A DNA stretch of 64,000 nt from Corynebacterium aurimucosum ATCC 700975 (GTDB lineage: Bacteria > Actinomycetota > Actinomycetes > Mycobacteriales > Mycobacteriaceae), in the NCBI RefSeq assembly GCF_007672725.1, contig NZ_VDTC01000002.1:124001-188000 (forward strand), read 5' to 3'. The notes beneath the pieces were generated by a model that saw only the letters and a list, made by a program, of their open reading frames with translations, was not told the origin of the DNA and searched no databases. How positions within the stretch are numbered: position 1 is the stretch's first letter; every line of letters begins with the position of its first letter. A program made the position numbers and the translations under genes. Positions 18,925 to 29,080 of this stretch are shown here, piece after piece.

Positions 18925-20001
18925 TTAAGCTGCGGGAGCATAACGACCCTGGCACTGACGGCACAGGTGCGCTGTCGCCAGCTGAAGGGCCGGCGCGATA
19001 ATAATCAGAGCCAAGCCCAAGGTAATAAGGGACGCGAAACCCAAGAGGCCAGACAGGACAATAAACAGCAAAAGGTGGCTGTAGTTTTCCTTGCCCAGCT
19101 TGAGTCCCTGGGAGAAAGCCTCGCCGATCGAGGAAGTATCGGCTGCCAACCAAGGCATGAGGGTAAAGAAGGGCTGAATAAACAGCGCAATCAGCATCAC
19201 TACTAGGAGTCCGCCAAAGATGGAGCCAACGAGCGCGAAAACATCGCTCTGGCTGAGTTGCTCCGGATTCTGGAGATCCATCGAAGAGACTCCACCCAGG
19301 CCGACAACAAACAGAACGACGACCACGATGACGATGGAAATCGCGACAAGAACACCCAAAACAAGGTTCACTACGAGTGGCGGCACCCAGCGAACTCCCT
19401 GGAACAGGGTTCCCCATGTGGGGCTCGGCTTATCGATTTCACGGTAGGCCAAACGATAGACGACCAGAGAAATGACAAAGGACAGGATGGACACCGCGAA
19501 GGAGAAGAGGTCCAACATGACGGAGGTCTCCGCCCCATCGGCGTTCTGCGCACCAACGCTGATTCCAATTTGTGGGACAAACTGAATAGCAAGCACGACG
19601 ACGGCGCCCAGCACCCACAAAAGTGCGTTGCCGAGCGCGGCCTTGAATCCCCATTTGATCGCTTCGATAGCGCTGACTGGGCCCGTATAGGCCGGACCGG
19701 CACCTGGGCCGAGGCCCTCTTGACCGGAGCTATTCCCATAGCTCGCACCGGCATAACCCGGCTGGCCAGCATCGTACCCACCATAGGACTGAGAGCCGTA
19801 AGCTCCACCGCCATAGTTGCCATAGTTGCCATAGTTTCCGGATTGACCGAAACCAGCCTGGTCTTCTGGGTGGCTGGTGGGTTCATACTTTGGAAGTCCA
19901 CCTGTGTTCCCGGAGGAATTACCGGGGCCGTTCTGCGGGTTGCTTCCGAACCCTCCGTTGGAGCCGTTGTCCTCCGGATTCGAACCAAAAGGATTAGTCA
20001 T
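18925..20001 (-). CDS. Membrane protein with Gly/Asn/Tyr-rich N-terminal tail
   Basis: This is a 358-residue protein. Residues 1 to about 105 are low-complexity, rich in Gly, Asn, Tyr and Ser, with a tandem GNYGNYGNYGGG stretch. Residues ~105-350 form about six transmembrane segments separated by short loops, with no signal peptide. The end has a CRQCQGRYAPAA tail with a CxxC pair. The layout resembles actinobacterial membrane proteins annotated as hypothetical or DUF-type glycerophosphoryl-membrane-like proteins; no substrate can be named. AAGAAGG precedes ATG 20001. It stands alone between oxyR and hrpA. Confidence 0.75.
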   Translation of the reverse strand: MTNPFGSNPEDNGSNGGFGSNPQNGPGNSSGNTGGLPKYEPTSHPEDQAGFGQSGNYGNYGNYGGGAYGSQSYGGYDAGQPGYAGASYGNSSGQEGLGPGAGPAYTGPVSAIEAIKWGFKAALGNALLWVLGAVVVLAIQFVPQIGISVGAQNADGAETSVMLDLFSFAVSILSFVISLVVYRLAYREIDKPSPTWGTLFQGVRWVPPLVVNLVLGVLVAISIVIVVVVLFVVGLGGVSSMDLQNPEQLSQSDVFALVGSIFGGLLVVMLIALFIQPFFTLMPWLAADTSSIGEAFSQGLKLGKENYSHLLLFIVLSGLLGFASLITLGLALIIIAPALQLATAHLCRQCQGRYAPAA

Positions 20002-20109
20002 TGATTGTGCCCTTCTTTAATCATTGTTCACACAGTCACCACGAGGGTACCAATTTCTCTACCTGGACCTGTGAGCGAATAGCCTTCCGAGTAGACTTTT
20101 AGGTCAACT

Positions 20110-23100
20110 ATGACTGCTACTCGCGAAGATCTTTACGGCGCTCTCACAACAGTTTCTTTGAGTGATGAGCGCGCATTCCGTCGCCGCCTGCGCAAGGCTC
20201 GCTCTCCTAAGGCCCTTGCTGCGATCCAGGCCGATATCACAGCCGCCCAAGACAAGGTGAGCACCATCGATGCCAACGTGCCGCCGATTACCTACCCCGA
20301 GCAGCTTCCCGTCACCGGACGCCGCGACGATATCGCCGCGGCGATCGAAAAGAATCAGGTGGTCATCATCGCTGGTGAAACCGGTTCGGGAAAGACCACA
20401 CAGATTCCAAAAATCTGCCTGGAACTCGGCCGCGGCCGGCGGGGGCTCATTGGCCATACCCAGCCGCGGCGACTAGCAGCGCGTACCGTCGCCGAGCGCA
20501 TTGCAGAAGAACTTGATCAGTCCATCGGGGAGACAGTCGGCTATGCCATTCGCTTCGATGACAAAGTCTCCTCCACCACCGCCGTGAAGCTCATGACCGA
20601 CGGCATCCTGCTGGCAGAAATGCAGCGCGACCGTTTCCTCAATGCCTACGACACGATCATCATCGATGAGGCACACGAGCGCTCGCTCAACATCGACTTC
20701 CTCTTGGGCTACCTCAAGCGGCTGCTTCCCAAGCGTCCGGATCTGAAGGTCATCATCACCTCAGCAACGATTGATCCCGAGCGCTTCGCCGAACACTTCG
20801 CGGACGCTGAGGGCAAACCTGCACCCATCATCGAGGTCTCCGGGCGAACCTACCCCGTGGAGATCCGCTACCGCCCGCTCGAGGTCGAATCGGGCGGCAA
20901 GACCATCGACCTCGATCCTCTCGACGCCCTCTGTGAAGCCATCGAGGAGCTCATGGCCGAAGGCGAAGGAGATATTCTGTGCTTCTTCCCCGGAGAGCGC
21001 GATATCCGCGACGCCATGGAGGCCATCGAGGGGCGCCACTGGCGCAACGTGGAGGTCACTCCGCTCTTCGGACGCCTGTCCAACCAGGAACAACATCGCG
21101 TCTTCCGCTCGCACCGCGGACGGCGCATCGTGCTCTCCACCAACATTGCTGAGACCTCATTGACGGTGCCAGGCATTCGCTACGTCGTGGATACGGGAAC
21201 GGCGCGTATATCGCGCTATTCCACGCGCACCAAGGTGCAGCGCCTCCCCATCGAGCCGATCTCCCAGGCAAGCGCCAACCAGCGCTCGGGCCGCTGTGGC
21301 CGCGTTGCGGATGGCATCGCCATCCGCCTGTACAGCGAGCAGGATTTCCTATCCCGCCCGGAGTTTACGGATCCCGAGATTCTGCGCACCAACCTGGCCA
21401 GCGTCATCCTACAGATGATTTCGCTGCGCCTTGGGGACATTGCTGACTTCCCCTTCGTCCAAGCCCCTGAGCCGAAGGCCGTACGAGACGGCCTACTTCT
21501 TCTGCACGAACTGGGCGCCCTCGAGGGCAAAGAAAAAGACGGACTACCTGTCCTGACCCGAATAGGCCGCGATCTTGCCCGCATCCCCGTAGATCCACGC
21601 ATGGCCCGCATGCTGGTCGAGGCCAAGACTTCCGGGTGTCTCCACGACGTCATGGTCATCGTTGCTGCCATGACGATCCAAGATGTGCGCGAGCGGCCGA
21701 GCGACAAGCAAGCTCAAGCCGACCAGGCACATGCCCGCTTCAAGGATAAAACCTCCGACTTTGTGGCCATGCTCAACCTGTGGGACTTTGTCCAGGAAGC
21801 TCGCGATGAGATGAGCGGCAATGCTTTCCGCAAACGGATGAAGGCCGACTTCCTGCACTATATGCGCATCCGCGAGTGGTTCGATCTGGTGCGGCAGCTG
21901 CGGGACGTCGCCAAGCAGCTCGGGTGGAAAGCCCAGGAAAGCACAGAGCGTCGCCCCGATGACATCCATATGGCCTTGCTTTCTGGACTGTTGTCTAATA
22001 TCGGCGCGCGTGATGGCAACTCTAAGGAGTTCATTGGTGCACGCAATACCCGCTTCCTCGTCTTCCCCGGATCGGCACTGGCAAAGAAACCGCCCGAGTT
22101 CGTCATGGCGGCTGAGTTGGTGGAAACGTCGCGCCTGTGGGCGCGCGACGTTGCTGCCATCGACCCAGCATGGGTTGAAAAGCTGGCGAAGGATTTGCTG
22201 AAGCACAACTATTCTGACCCGACGTGGTCGCGAAAGCGCGGCTCTGCGGTCGTCACCCAACGCTCGACGCTTTATGGCGTCACTGTTGTCGCCGACCGGA
22301 CCGTGCCCTATCACCGCGTGGATCCTGAGGCAGCGCGCGATATGTTCATCCGTAACGCGCTAGTCGACGGCGACTGGACCACCCACCACCACTTCTTCCA
22401 CGACAACAAGCACAAACTCGCCGAGGCCTCCGAATATGAGGAGAAGGCCCGCCGGCGCGGACTCGTCGTGGACGAAGACACTCTCTTCGATTTCTACGAT
22501 CAGCGCATCCCTGCGTCTGTCACTACCGCTCGGCATTTCGATTCCTGGTGGAAAAAGCAGAAGAACAAGCATTCCTTGGACTTCGACCCAGAAGCACTCC
22601 TTGAGGAGGACCACGATGTCACCGAGGATGCCTTCCCCGACCGCTGGTTGAAGGGAAGCATCGACTACGACTTGTCCTACAAGTTCGAGCCGGGAGACCC
22701 GCTCGACGGTGTCACACTCATGGTTCCCGTCCCGCTCCTCGCGGGGTTGGACACAGAAGGCTTCGATTGGCTGGTACCGGGCCTACGTCTAGAGCTCGTA
22801 ACTGAGCTCATTCGCTCGCTGCCGAAGGCTCTTCGACGCACCGTGGTTCCGGCACCCGAGTTCGCTGAACGCGCGCTGCCCAAGCTCTTGCCCTATGAGG
22901 GCGCGCTCACCGAGCAACTCGCTGCGGTTTTGCAAGAGATGGGCGGCCAAGGCATCAATGCCGGCGATTTCCGCCCCGACCAGCTCCCTCCGCATCTGCG
23001 CATGAACTATGCCGCAGTGGACAAGCGGGGCAAGGTCATCGACTCAGACCGCAACCTGCAGGCTCTAGTCCAACGCCAAGCCGGCCACATTTCCTCCTCG

Positions 23101-23985
23101 GTCTCGCGCGTTGGCTGCGCCGCCGAATCCACTGCGGTCAAGGAATGGACGGAGGATACGCTCGGCGCCATCGATGAGGAAGTGGTAACCGTCGTCGATG
23201 GGCATGAGGTCACCGCCTACCCCGCGCTCGTAGCGACCAAGGACGGCGTGGCGCTCAAGGTCCATCCCACCAAGGCGGCTGCCGACGCCTCCATGATCAC
23301 CACCACCCTAACCTTGCTGCTCCGAGAAATTACGGTGAATACGCAGCAGATGGTCAAAGGGCTTCCTCTACAGCAGCGGGTAGCCGTCGACTCCTACCCC
23401 CACGGCGGGGCGGAAGGACTTGTCAGCGATGCCCGGGTAGCCGCAGTACGCGACATCATGATGGAAAAGGGCGGCCCGGTGCGCACCCCCGGTGACTTCA
23501 ATGCATTGCTCAACGCGGTCAAACCGGAGGTCCCGGGCAGAGTGCGCCAGGCAGTCGTTGCAATTGCGCCGGGCCTGGCAGAGTATTCCAATCTGAATGC
23601 TGAGCTGAAGCACTGGGAGGGGCTGGCCATCGATGATATTCGGGCCCAGCTCAATTTCCTGTTGCCCGCGCACGCCATCACCGTCCACGGGATCCAACAT
23701 CTGCGCCATCTACCGCGCTATATCCAGGCCTCGCGCATCAGGCTTGAGGAAATGAACGTGGACCCGGACCGCGATGCTGACCGGCAGGCAGACGTCGACG
23801 AGGCCAAAGCCTATGTGGCCAATCGGTTGCGTTCCCTGCCTCCTGGCCGTGAAAAGACGCGTGAGGTTAAAGACATCTACTGGATGATTGAGGAACTGCG
23901 CGTATCGCTCTTCGCACAACGCCTGGGCACTGCCCACGCGGTGTCTTTGAGGAGAATCCAAAAGGCAGTGGATAAATTGCGTTAA
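20110..23985 (+). CDS. hrpA: ATP-dependent RNA helicase HrpA
   Basis: This is a 1291-residue DEAH helicase. Motifs are [13 protein letters not shown] (Walker A, near residue 95), DEAHERS (motif II), SATID (motif III), TNIAETSLT (motif V) and QRSGRCGRV (motif VI). HA2/winged-helix and OB-fold regions follow, and the long C-terminal DUF3418 region characteristic of HrpA covers the last ~550 residues. Length is standard for HrpA. In E. coli HrpA rescues stalled ribosomes and processes mRNA. Its stop overlaps the convergent nrdR stop by 3 bp. Confidence 0.95.
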   Translation: MTATREDLYGALTTVSLSDERAFRRRLRKARSPKALAAIQADITAAQDKVSTIDANVPPITYPEQLPVTGRRDDIAAAIEKNQVVIIAGETGSGKTTQIPKICLELGRGRRGLIGHTQPRRLAARTVAERIAEELDQSIGETVGYAIRFDDKVSSTTAVKLMTDGILLAEMQRDRFLNAYDTIIIDEAHERSLNIDFLLGYLKRLLPKRPDLKVIITSATIDPERFAEHFADAEGKPAPIIEVSGRTYPVEIRYRPLEVESGGKTIDLDPLDALCEAIEELMAEGEGDILCFFPGERDIRDAMEAIEGRHWRNVEVTPLFGRLSNQEQHRVFRSHRGRRIVLSTNIAETSLTVPGIRYVVDTGTARISRYSTRTKVQRLPIEPISQASANQRSGRCGRVADGIAIRLYSEQDFLSRPEFTDPEILRTNLASVILQMISLRLGDIADFPFVQAPEPKAVRDGLLLLHELGALEGKEKDGLPVLTRIGRDLARIPVDPRMARMLVEAKTSGCLHDVMVIVAAMTIQDVRERPSDKQAQADQAHARFKDKTSDFVAMLNLWDFVQEARDEMSGNAFRKRMKADFLHYMRIREWFDLVRQLRDVAKQLGWKAQESTERRPDDIHMALLSGLLSNIGARDGNSKEFIGARNTRFLVFPGSALAKKPPEFVMAAELVETSRLWARDVAAIDPAWVEKLAKDLLKHNYSDPTWSRKRGSAVVTQRSTLYGVTVVADRTVPYHRVDPEAARDMFIRNALVDGDWTTHHHFFHDNKHKLAEASEYEEKARRRGLVVDEDTLFDFYDQRIPASVTTARHFDSWWKKQKNKHSLDFDPEALLEEDHDVTEDAFPDRWLKGSIDYDLSYKFEPGDPLDGVTLMVPVPLLAGLDTEGFDWLVPGLRLELVTELIRSLPKALRRTVVPAPEFAERALPKLLPYEGALTEQLAAVLQEMGGQGINAGDFRPDQLPPHLRMNYAAVDKRGKVIDSDRNLQALVQRQAGHISSSVSRVGCAAESTAVKEWTEDTLGAIDEEVVTVVDGHEVTAYPALVATKDGVALKVHPTKAAADASMITTTLTLLLREITVNTQQMVKGLPLQQRVAVDSYPHGGAEGLVSDARVAAVRDIMMEKGGPVRTPGDFNALLNAVKPEVPGRVRQAVVAIAPGLAEYSNLNAELKHWEGLAIDDIRAQLNFLLPAHAITVHGIQHLRHLPRYIQASRIRLEEMNVDPDRDADRQADVDEAKAYVANRLRSLPPGREKTREVKDIYWMIEELRVSLFAQRLGTAHAVSLRRIQKAVDKLR

Positions 23986-24440
23986 AAGCTATCGCGGTCG
24001 CGCCGACGCATGAGGCGGATTTCTGATTCAAAGTCGTCGGCGCTTTCAAAAGACTTATACACGGACGCAAAGCGCAGGTAGGCCACTTCATCGAGATCTC
24101 GCAGAGGTTCCAGGATGGCAAGGCCGATGTCATTGGCGTTGACTTGCGAGGAGCCGTGACTGCGCACGGTCTCTTCAACTTCTTGAGCGAGCTTCTTCAA
24201 AGCATCATCGCTAACGTCGCGCCCCTGGCATGCGCGTTTGACGCCTCGGATCAGCTTGTCGCGACTGAAAGGCTCAGCCAAGCCATTTCGCTTGACTACT
24301 GACAAGACTGCCTTCTCGATGGTGGTGAAGCGACCTTTGCACGCGGCGCATTCGCGACGCCGCCGGATCGAGGTTCCGCTGTCGATTACGCGCGAGTCAA
24401 TAACGCGTGATTGTTCGTTGTGACAGAACGGGCAATACAC
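23982..24440 (-). CDS. nrdR: Ribonucleotide reductase regulator NrdR
   Basis: This is a 152-residue protein. The start is GTG 24440 ([18 protein letters not shown]) because the zinc ribbon of NrdR begins at residue 3 and AAGGAAGGA lies upstream; longer readings are spurious. Zinc ligands are CPFC and CAAC (near residue 31). The ATP-cone domain follows ([19 protein letters not shown]). NrdR senses ATP/dATP and represses nrd operons. An internal duplication [10 protein letters not shown] is seen in the zinc-ribbon loop. It lies next to divS/lexA as in other corynebacteria. Confidence 0.95.
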   Translation of the reverse strand: MYCPFCHNEQSRVIDSRVIDSGTSIRRRRECAACKGRFTTIEKAVLSVVKRNGLAEPFSRDKLIRGVKRACQGRDVSDDALKKLAQEVEETVRSHGSSQVNANDIGLAILEPLRDLDEVAYLRFASVYKSFESADDFESEIRLMRRRDRDSF

Positions 24441-24494
24441 AGTGCCGTATCCTTCCTTTCGACCAATGCGCACATGCTGCTGGCCCAAGGAATT

Positions 24495-24902
24495 CTAGCG
24501 CGAAGACACGACCGTCGTGGTCGAAGAGGTGCTCGCACTGTCAACCCCACTATCGATACTGAGGCCACCCCATACTGTGCCGATGAATACCGCGGCGCCA
24601 AAGACCGCTCCGAGCACATAATTACCTACGTTCGACCGACTACGACGGCTGCCCGCTGTTGCCTCGGCGGCCGAAACCCGGGAATTCACCGGAATTTCCG
24701 GACGGCACTGTGTTCTATCGTTTACGGCAAGAGTTCGAACACGAGACGGCCCATATGGAAGGTTGCGCGGGACATCAGACGAGAGCGACCGAGACTGAGC
24801 GGGATCCCAGACCGCCGCTGGCGGCACTAGCACAGCCCGATTGCTAGACTTCTCGAGGGACACCCCGCGCAGTACAGAGGCATTGTTTAATGCGATAGCC
24901 AT
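24495..24902 (-). CDS. divS: SOS-associated cell division suppressor candidate (DivS-like)
   Basis: This is a 135-residue protein, [20 protein letters not shown] onward, with one transmembrane segment near residues 91-115 and a Ser/Thr-rich C-terminal tail. Identity is inferred from position: the gene between nrdR and lexA, divergent from lexA across LexA-like sites, is divS in C. glutamicum, where it inhibits septation during the SOS response. The N-terminal sequence itself carries no motif I can name. AAAGGA precedes ATG 24902. It could also be the functional analogue of mycobacterial ChiZ. Confidence 0.6.
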   Translation of the reverse strand: MAIALNNASVLRGVSLEKSSNRAVLVPPAAVWDPAQSRSLSSDVPRNLPYGPSRVRTLAVNDRTQCRPEIPVNSRVSAAEATAGSRRSRSNVGNYVLGAVFGAAVFIGTVWGGLSIDSGVDSASTSSTTTVVSSR

Positions 24903-24973
24903 GACGGTTCCTTTCTAGGTCTTCCTTATTCATTGAGACAATGCCCGAAGTGTACGAACCAAGCCCGACATCT

Positions 24974-25050
24974 TCGAACATCACCTTCGATCAACCGTTC
25001 GATTTGGTGTGTATGTTCGATTTATAGCAGGCCTTCGAAAATTTGTCCAC
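24974..25050. promoter_or_regulatory. LexA-box cluster in the divS-lexA divergent promoter region
   Basis: Compared with the actinobacterial LexA box TCGAACANNNGTTCGA, the gap holds TCGATCAACCGTTCGA (24987-25002, near-perfect), an overlapping TCGAAC half site (24974-24979), GTTCGA (25015-25020) and TCGAAAATTTGTCCAC (25035-25050). Such repeated sites suggest LexA autoregulation and SOS control of the divergent gene. Confidence 0.7.
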
Positions 25051-25196
25051 ACTCGGGCGGCGTTAGTCGAACATTTTTTCTTTCCGTGCTAAAAAGGGAA
25101 GCGGAAGTATCACCAGCAGCCCACTCCCACTTATGTCCGGCACGCCAAAGCCGCGCACATCAACTCTGCACACCCCGACAGTTCCTAGGAGCAAGA

Positions 25197-25919
25197 ATGG
25201 CCCGCAATCCGAAGCGAAGCGACCACCCTTCCCTCGATTCACTTTCCCCTCGCCAACGCCGCATCTTGGAAGTAATCCATGACGCCGTCATGTTGCGCGG
25301 CTATCCGCCAAGCATCCGCGAAATCGGTGACGCAACAGGCCTCCAGTCCACCTCGTCCGTGGCCTATCAGTTAAAGCAGCTGGAAGAGAAGGGCTTCCTT
25401 CGCCGCGATCCAAACAAGCCACGAGCTGTTGATGTGCGCCATTTCCCCGGAGCCGACGACCCCAAAAAGCCCGGACGAAAGACCGGGCAGGCAATCGCAC
25501 CATCGGGAACCTCCACCCCTGACGCACCCGAAGACGCCGCCACCCCAAACTACATTCCTGTTGTGGGCCGCATTGCTGCTGGTTCCCCCATCACCGCCGA
25601 GGAGAACATCGACGCCTACTTCCCCATGCCGGGTGAAATCCTGGGCAGCGGCGAACTATATATGCTGCAAGTCGTGGGCGATTCAATGCAGGATGCGGGA
25701 ATCCTCAACGGGGATTGGGTCATCATTCGCTCGCAGTCTGTTGCAGAAGAAGGCGAGTTCGTAGCCGCACTTTTGGATGGTGAAGAAGCGACCGTGAAGG
25801 AATTTCACCGAGATTCTTCCGGTGTATGGCTCCTCCCCCACAACGACGCCTACTCGCCCATCAAGGGCGATGAAGCCGAAATCATGGGCAAAGTAGTATC
25901 CGTATTCCGCAAACTCTAG
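25197..25919 (+). CDS. lexA: SOS repressor LexA
   Basis: This is a 240-residue protein. The N-terminal winged helix contains [16 protein letters not shown] and [19 protein letters not shown]. The autocleavage site Ala-Gly is in GRIAAGSPI, the nucleophile Ser is in [11 protein letters not shown], and the catalytic Lys is in [10 protein letters not shown] chose ATG 25197 because CTAGGAG lies 6 nt upstream and longer readings run through the LexA-box region. The linker between domains is longer than in E. coli (Pro/Ala-rich), common in corynebacteria. Confidence 0.96.
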   Translation: MARNPKRSDHPSLDSLSPRQRRILEVIHDAVMLRGYPPSIREIGDATGLQSTSSVAYQLKQLEEKGFLRRDPNKPRAVDVRHFPGADDPKKPGRKTGQAIAPSGTSTPDAPEDAATPNYIPVVGRIAAGSPITAEENIDAYFPMPGEILGSGELYMLQVVGDSMQDAGILNGDWVIIRSQSVAEEGEFVAALLDGEEATVKEFHRDSSGVWLLPHNDAYSPIKGDEAEIMGKVVSVFRKL

Positions 25920-26286
25920 AAACCATCCACCTCAGCGCTCCCCCAGACCTTCCCCGCTCCACACCAATCACCCACTCGGTGCGGGCGAACCGGACTGGGG
26001 GATTGTTTCTTTTTACCCCCTTGTGTGTGTACATGCCCGATTTCGACCGTTTTAGCGTCCGAGATCACACATTCAGATACTCCCAGTACAAACGTGGGTT
26101 TTAATGACTAAGGCACGCATCCGATGTGAGCTTTTCTTTGTTTAGTTCCGTTTTGTTCGCATTCAGTGGGACAATAGAAGTATCGCCACAACATCCGTTG
26201 TTCTTTTCGTTCACACGGCCCAGCCCCTTTTTCCTTCACCGGCGGGCGCAGTGACCACCACAAGGCAGACTTCATTTGGAGGAACC
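25920..26286 (+). promoter_or_regulatory. lexA-sugR intergenic region with terminator and sugR leader
   Basis: This is 367 bp without a gene. The first part carries the lexA terminator (25965-26015). A possible sugR promoter is TTGTTC (26153-26158), 16 nt, TAGAAG (26175-26180), leaving a leader of about 100 nt. The region 26100-26160 is rich in GTTT/TTCG repeats, which could be operator half sites for SugR itself; this is conjecture. Confidence 0.4.
25965..26015 (+). terminator. lexA intrinsic terminator
   Basis: CAATCACCCACTCGGT pairs imperfectly with ACCGGACTGGGGGATTG (25989-26005) and is followed by TTTCTTTTT, a classic Rho-independent terminator 45 bp after the lexA stop. Confidence 0.85.
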
Positions 26287-27069
26287 ATGTACGCAGAAGA
26301 GCGTCGCCGACAAATTGCGTCATTGACCGCTGTAGAAGGACGAGTCAATGTCACCGAGCTCTCCGAGCGCTTCGATGTCACCGCTGAGACGATTCGCCGC
26401 GATCTCGCAGTCTTGGACCGAGAGGGAGTTGTGCACCGAGTTCATGGCGGTGCAGTCGCCTCCCAATCCTTCCAGACCGCCGAATTCACCCTTGATACTC
26501 GCCAACGTTCGGCCACAGGCGCCAAGATGGCCATCGCACGCGCCGCACTGGAGCAGCTTCCCGACGGCGGCAGCATCTTTCTCGATGCCGGAACCACCAC
26601 GAATGCGCTTGCCGATCTCATAGGCCAGCGCTACTCGGCCGGGCAATTCAGCATTGTGTCGAATAGTCTCCCGATCGCTCTTTCACTAGCCAGCAACGGG
26701 GTATCTGACGTCCAGCTGCTGGGTGGCACCGTGCGCGCGATTACCCAGGCCGTCGTCGGTGACACTGCGCTTCGCACCATGGCCCTGATGCGTGCCGACG
26801 TCGCCTTTATCGGAACCAATGCGCTAACCATTGACCACGGGCTCTCTACGGCCGATTCGCAAGAGGCGGCTATCAAGTCAGCATTCGTCACCAATGCACA
26901 CCGCGTTGTCGTGCTGTGTGATTCATCGAAGTTGGGCAATGACTACTTGGTCAGCTTTGCATCACTCGATGAGATTGATGTCGTCATTACCGACGCCGCC
27001 GCCCCCGATTCCTACGTTGAGGCTCTGCGCGAGCACGGCATCGAAGTGATTGTCGCCGCGGACAAGTAG
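26287..27069 (+). CDS. sugR: DeoR-family sugar metabolism regulator SugR
   Basis: This is a 260-residue DeoR protein beginning MYAEERRRQIASLTAVEGRV. The helix-turn-helix FDVTAETIRRDLAVLDREG is followed by HRVHGGAV, and the C-terminal isomerase-like sensor contains FLDAGTTTNALAD and ADVAFIGTNALT. Start ATG 26287 follows GGAGGAACC. In C. glutamicum SugR represses ptsI, ptsH, fru and glucose PTS genes and is relieved by sugar phosphates; the flanking PTS genes support the same role. Confidence 0.9.
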   Translation: MYAEERRRQIASLTAVEGRVNVTELSERFDVTAETIRRDLAVLDREGVVHRVHGGAVASQSFQTAEFTLDTRQRSATGAKMAIARAALEQLPDGGSIFLDAGTTTNALADLIGQRYSAGQFSIVSNSLPIALSLASNGVSDVQLLGGTVRAITQAVVGDTALRTMALMRADVAFIGTNALTIDHGLSTADSQEAAIKSAFVTNAHRVVVLCDSSKLGNDYLVSFASLDEIDVVITDAAAPDSYVEALREHGIEVIVAADK

Positions 27070-27092
27070 GCGCTTTCACCCATAGATCAATT

Positions 27093-27134
27093 CAGGAGGT
27101 GTGCACCCCGCATGATGAGGGCGCACACCTCCTG
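27093..27134. terminator. Bidirectional terminator between sugR and ptsI
   Basis: CAGGAGGTGTGC (27093-27104) and GCACACCTCCTG (27123-27134) form a perfect 12-bp stem with an 18-nt loop between two convergent genes. The loop has an extra CCC/GGG pairing; T-runs are weak. Confidence 0.8.
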
Positions 27135-27148
27135 TGCAATTCAGCGCT

Positions 27149-28843
27149 CTAAGCGGACTGGTATTCCTCCAGCAGCGCAATCACTGCGGCACGAGCGTCC
27201 GCTGGGCTTTCGGCGTTGACAGCCGCCTCTGCCATCTTCTGGCACTGCTCAAGGCTGAGCTCAGCCAGCTGCGCACCGACGCCAGCCACCGCAGTCGACG
27301 CCGCCGACAGCGAAGTCACGCCGAGGCCAGTCAACACGCAGGCAAGCATGGGATCAGCTGCGGCTTCGCCGCAGACGCCAACCGGAACGTTGTTATCGCG
27401 CCCCACCACGCAGGTGTGCTGAATCAGGCGAAGGACAGCAGGCTGCCACGGATCGGTCAAGTAGGCCAGCTGCGGCGACAGACGGTCCGCGGCCATGGTG
27501 TACTGCGTCAAATCATTGGTACCAATGGACACGAAATCGAGATGCGGCATGATGGTATCCGCCATCAAGGCTGCGGCGGGAACCTCAATCATCGCGCCGG
27601 CGGTCAAACCGCGCTCGCGGCACAGACCAGCGAACCATTTCGCTTCCACTGCGGTAGCCACCATCGGCGCCATAACCCACGTCGTAGCCCCATCTCCGCG
27701 CTTTTCCGCGGCCTGGGCGATAGCGTCGAGCTGACGAGTCAACAGCGCCTCGTTGTCGCGGGCGATGCGCAAACCACGAACGCCCAATGCGGGGTTTTCT
27801 TCCGAGTCCAAGGTGGCATAGGAAATCGGCTTATCCGAACCGGCGTCGAGCGTGCGAACGACGACCTTGGACTCCGGGAAAGCGTTGAAAACCTTGCCGT
27901 AGATGCGCGCTTGCTCCTCGACGGTCGGTTCCTCGCTGGCAGAGAGGAAGGACAACTCCGTGCGGTATAGGCCAATGCCTTCTGCCTGCGAGTCAGAGGC
28001 GATGCGGGCTGCGTTTCCGTCAGCAACGTTGGCCAGCAACTGCACGCGATGGCCATCCTTGGTCTGGGCTGGTCCCCGCCACTGGGCAACTCGTGCCGCC
28101 TTCTCACGGTATTCCTCCACGGCCTTCAGCGCGGAGGCACGATCTGCACCGAGGGACACCGATCCTACGGAGCCATCAACGAAGAGCTGGGTGCCTGCCT
28201 CAATCGTTCGCAGCTTAGCGCCCACTGCCACGATGCAGGGAAGATCAAGCTGGCGAGCAATAATCGCGGTGTGGCTGGTTGGCCCGCCAAGCTCGGTCAC
28301 GAGCGCCTTGATGTGGGTGGTGTCCAAGGTAGCAGTATCCGCCGGGGCTAGATCGTCAGCCAGCAGTACAGCCTCCCCTTCGACCATGGGCAGACCCGGC
28401 TCTTGCTCACCGCGCAGCTGAGCAATCACTCGATCGCGCACGTCCTTGAGGTCCGTCGTGCGCTCAGCCATGACGCCGCCGGCGGCCTCAAACATGGTGA
28501 CAAACCTGTCCGTGGCCCCCACAACTGCATACTCGGCGTTCTTACCGCCGCGAATACCCTTGCGCACTGCCTTGTGCCAGCCTCGGTCCTTGACCATTCC
28601 GGCGGTTGCGCCAAGAACTTCAGCCGCTTGGCCTTCGGCCCCAGCTGCACGCTGTTCCAACCGGCTAGCAACCATATCTACCGCTTCGAGGAAGCGATCG
28701 TATTCGGCATCACGTTGCTCTTCCGCCACGGTTTCTCCAGCCGTGGGCAGTTCTGGGCGTGGGCGGACCCACACCGCCTCAGCGTATGCAACGCCAGCGA
28801 CGACGCCGGTGCCTTTAATGATGGATGGGGATGCGTTTTCCAT
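27149..28843 (-). CDS. ptsI: PTS enzyme I
   Basis: This is a 564-residue phosphoenolpyruvate-protein phosphotransferase. The phosphorylated His lies in GGPTSHTAIIARQL near residue 190. The PEP-binding signature DFVSIGTNDLTQYTMAADR is near residue 440, and the Cys acid/base is in VPVGVCGEAAAD near residue 495. It transfers phosphate from PEP to HPr. ATG 28843 (MENASPSIIKGTGV) is taken as the start since the family begins just before GxGxSxG-like residues; AAGGA is upstream. It is divergent from fruK. Confidence 0.95.
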   Translation of the reverse strand: MENASPSIIKGTGVVAGVAYAEAVWVRPRPELPTAGETVAEEQRDAEYDRFLEAVDMVASRLEQRAAGAEGQAAEVLGATAGMVKDRGWHKAVRKGIRGGKNAEYAVVGATDRFVTMFEAAGGVMAERTTDLKDVRDRVIAQLRGEQEPGLPMVEGEAVLLADDLAPADTATLDTTHIKALVTELGGPTSHTAIIARQLDLPCIVAVGAKLRTIEAGTQLFVDGSVGSVSLGADRASALKAVEEYREKAARVAQWRGPAQTKDGHRVQLLANVADGNAARIASDSQAEGIGLYRTELSFLSASEEPTVEEQARIYGKVFNAFPESKVVVRTLDAGSDKPISYATLDSEENPALGVRGLRIARDNEALLTRQLDAIAQAAEKRGDGATTWVMAPMVATAVEAKWFAGLCRERGLTAGAMIEVPAAALMADTIMPHLDFVSIGTNDLTQYTMAADRLSPQLAYLTDPWQPAVLRLIQHTCVVGRDNNVPVGVCGEAAADPMLACVLTGLGVTSLSAASTAVAGVGAQLAELSLEQCQKMAEAAVNAESPADARAAVIALLEEYQSA

Positions 28844-28929
28844 GACACATTTCCTTACGGAGACGATGTTTTCTCTTTCCAGATCATCACAAGTCGGCCA
28901 AAAATGCAACGAAACCCACAGTGATTCCA

Positions 28930-28978
28930 TTGACATTCGGACACATACGGGCAATAATCAACATTAAGCAACATTAAT
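28930..28978 (+). promoter_or_regulatory. fruK promoter with tandem 10-bp repeat
   Basis: TTGACA (28930-28935), a 17-nt spacer and AATAAT (28953-28958) form a near-consensus promoter for fruK-fruA. Immediately downstream CAACATTAAG and CAACATTAAT (28959-28968 and 28969-28978) are a tandem repeat over the transcription start, a position suited to a repressor such as SugR or a fru regulator (inference). The promoter of the divergent ptsI must lie between 28860 and 28910. Confidence 0.65.
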
Positions 28979-29080
28979 TTCACGCTGACAACGGGCAATC
29001 CGCACCGAAGCTCTTGTTCACGCCGCTGAGGCGCGTTTGCCCCAAATATACGCACTCCGCGAAAGGGGACATTCTCCACG

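Noticed and set aside
24730..24760. Possible DtxR or Fur boxes sought across promoters near dtxR, the VIT1-type gene and ahpC
   Set aside because: No 19-bp palindrome near the DtxR consensus was found by eye in these gaps, so none is claimed.
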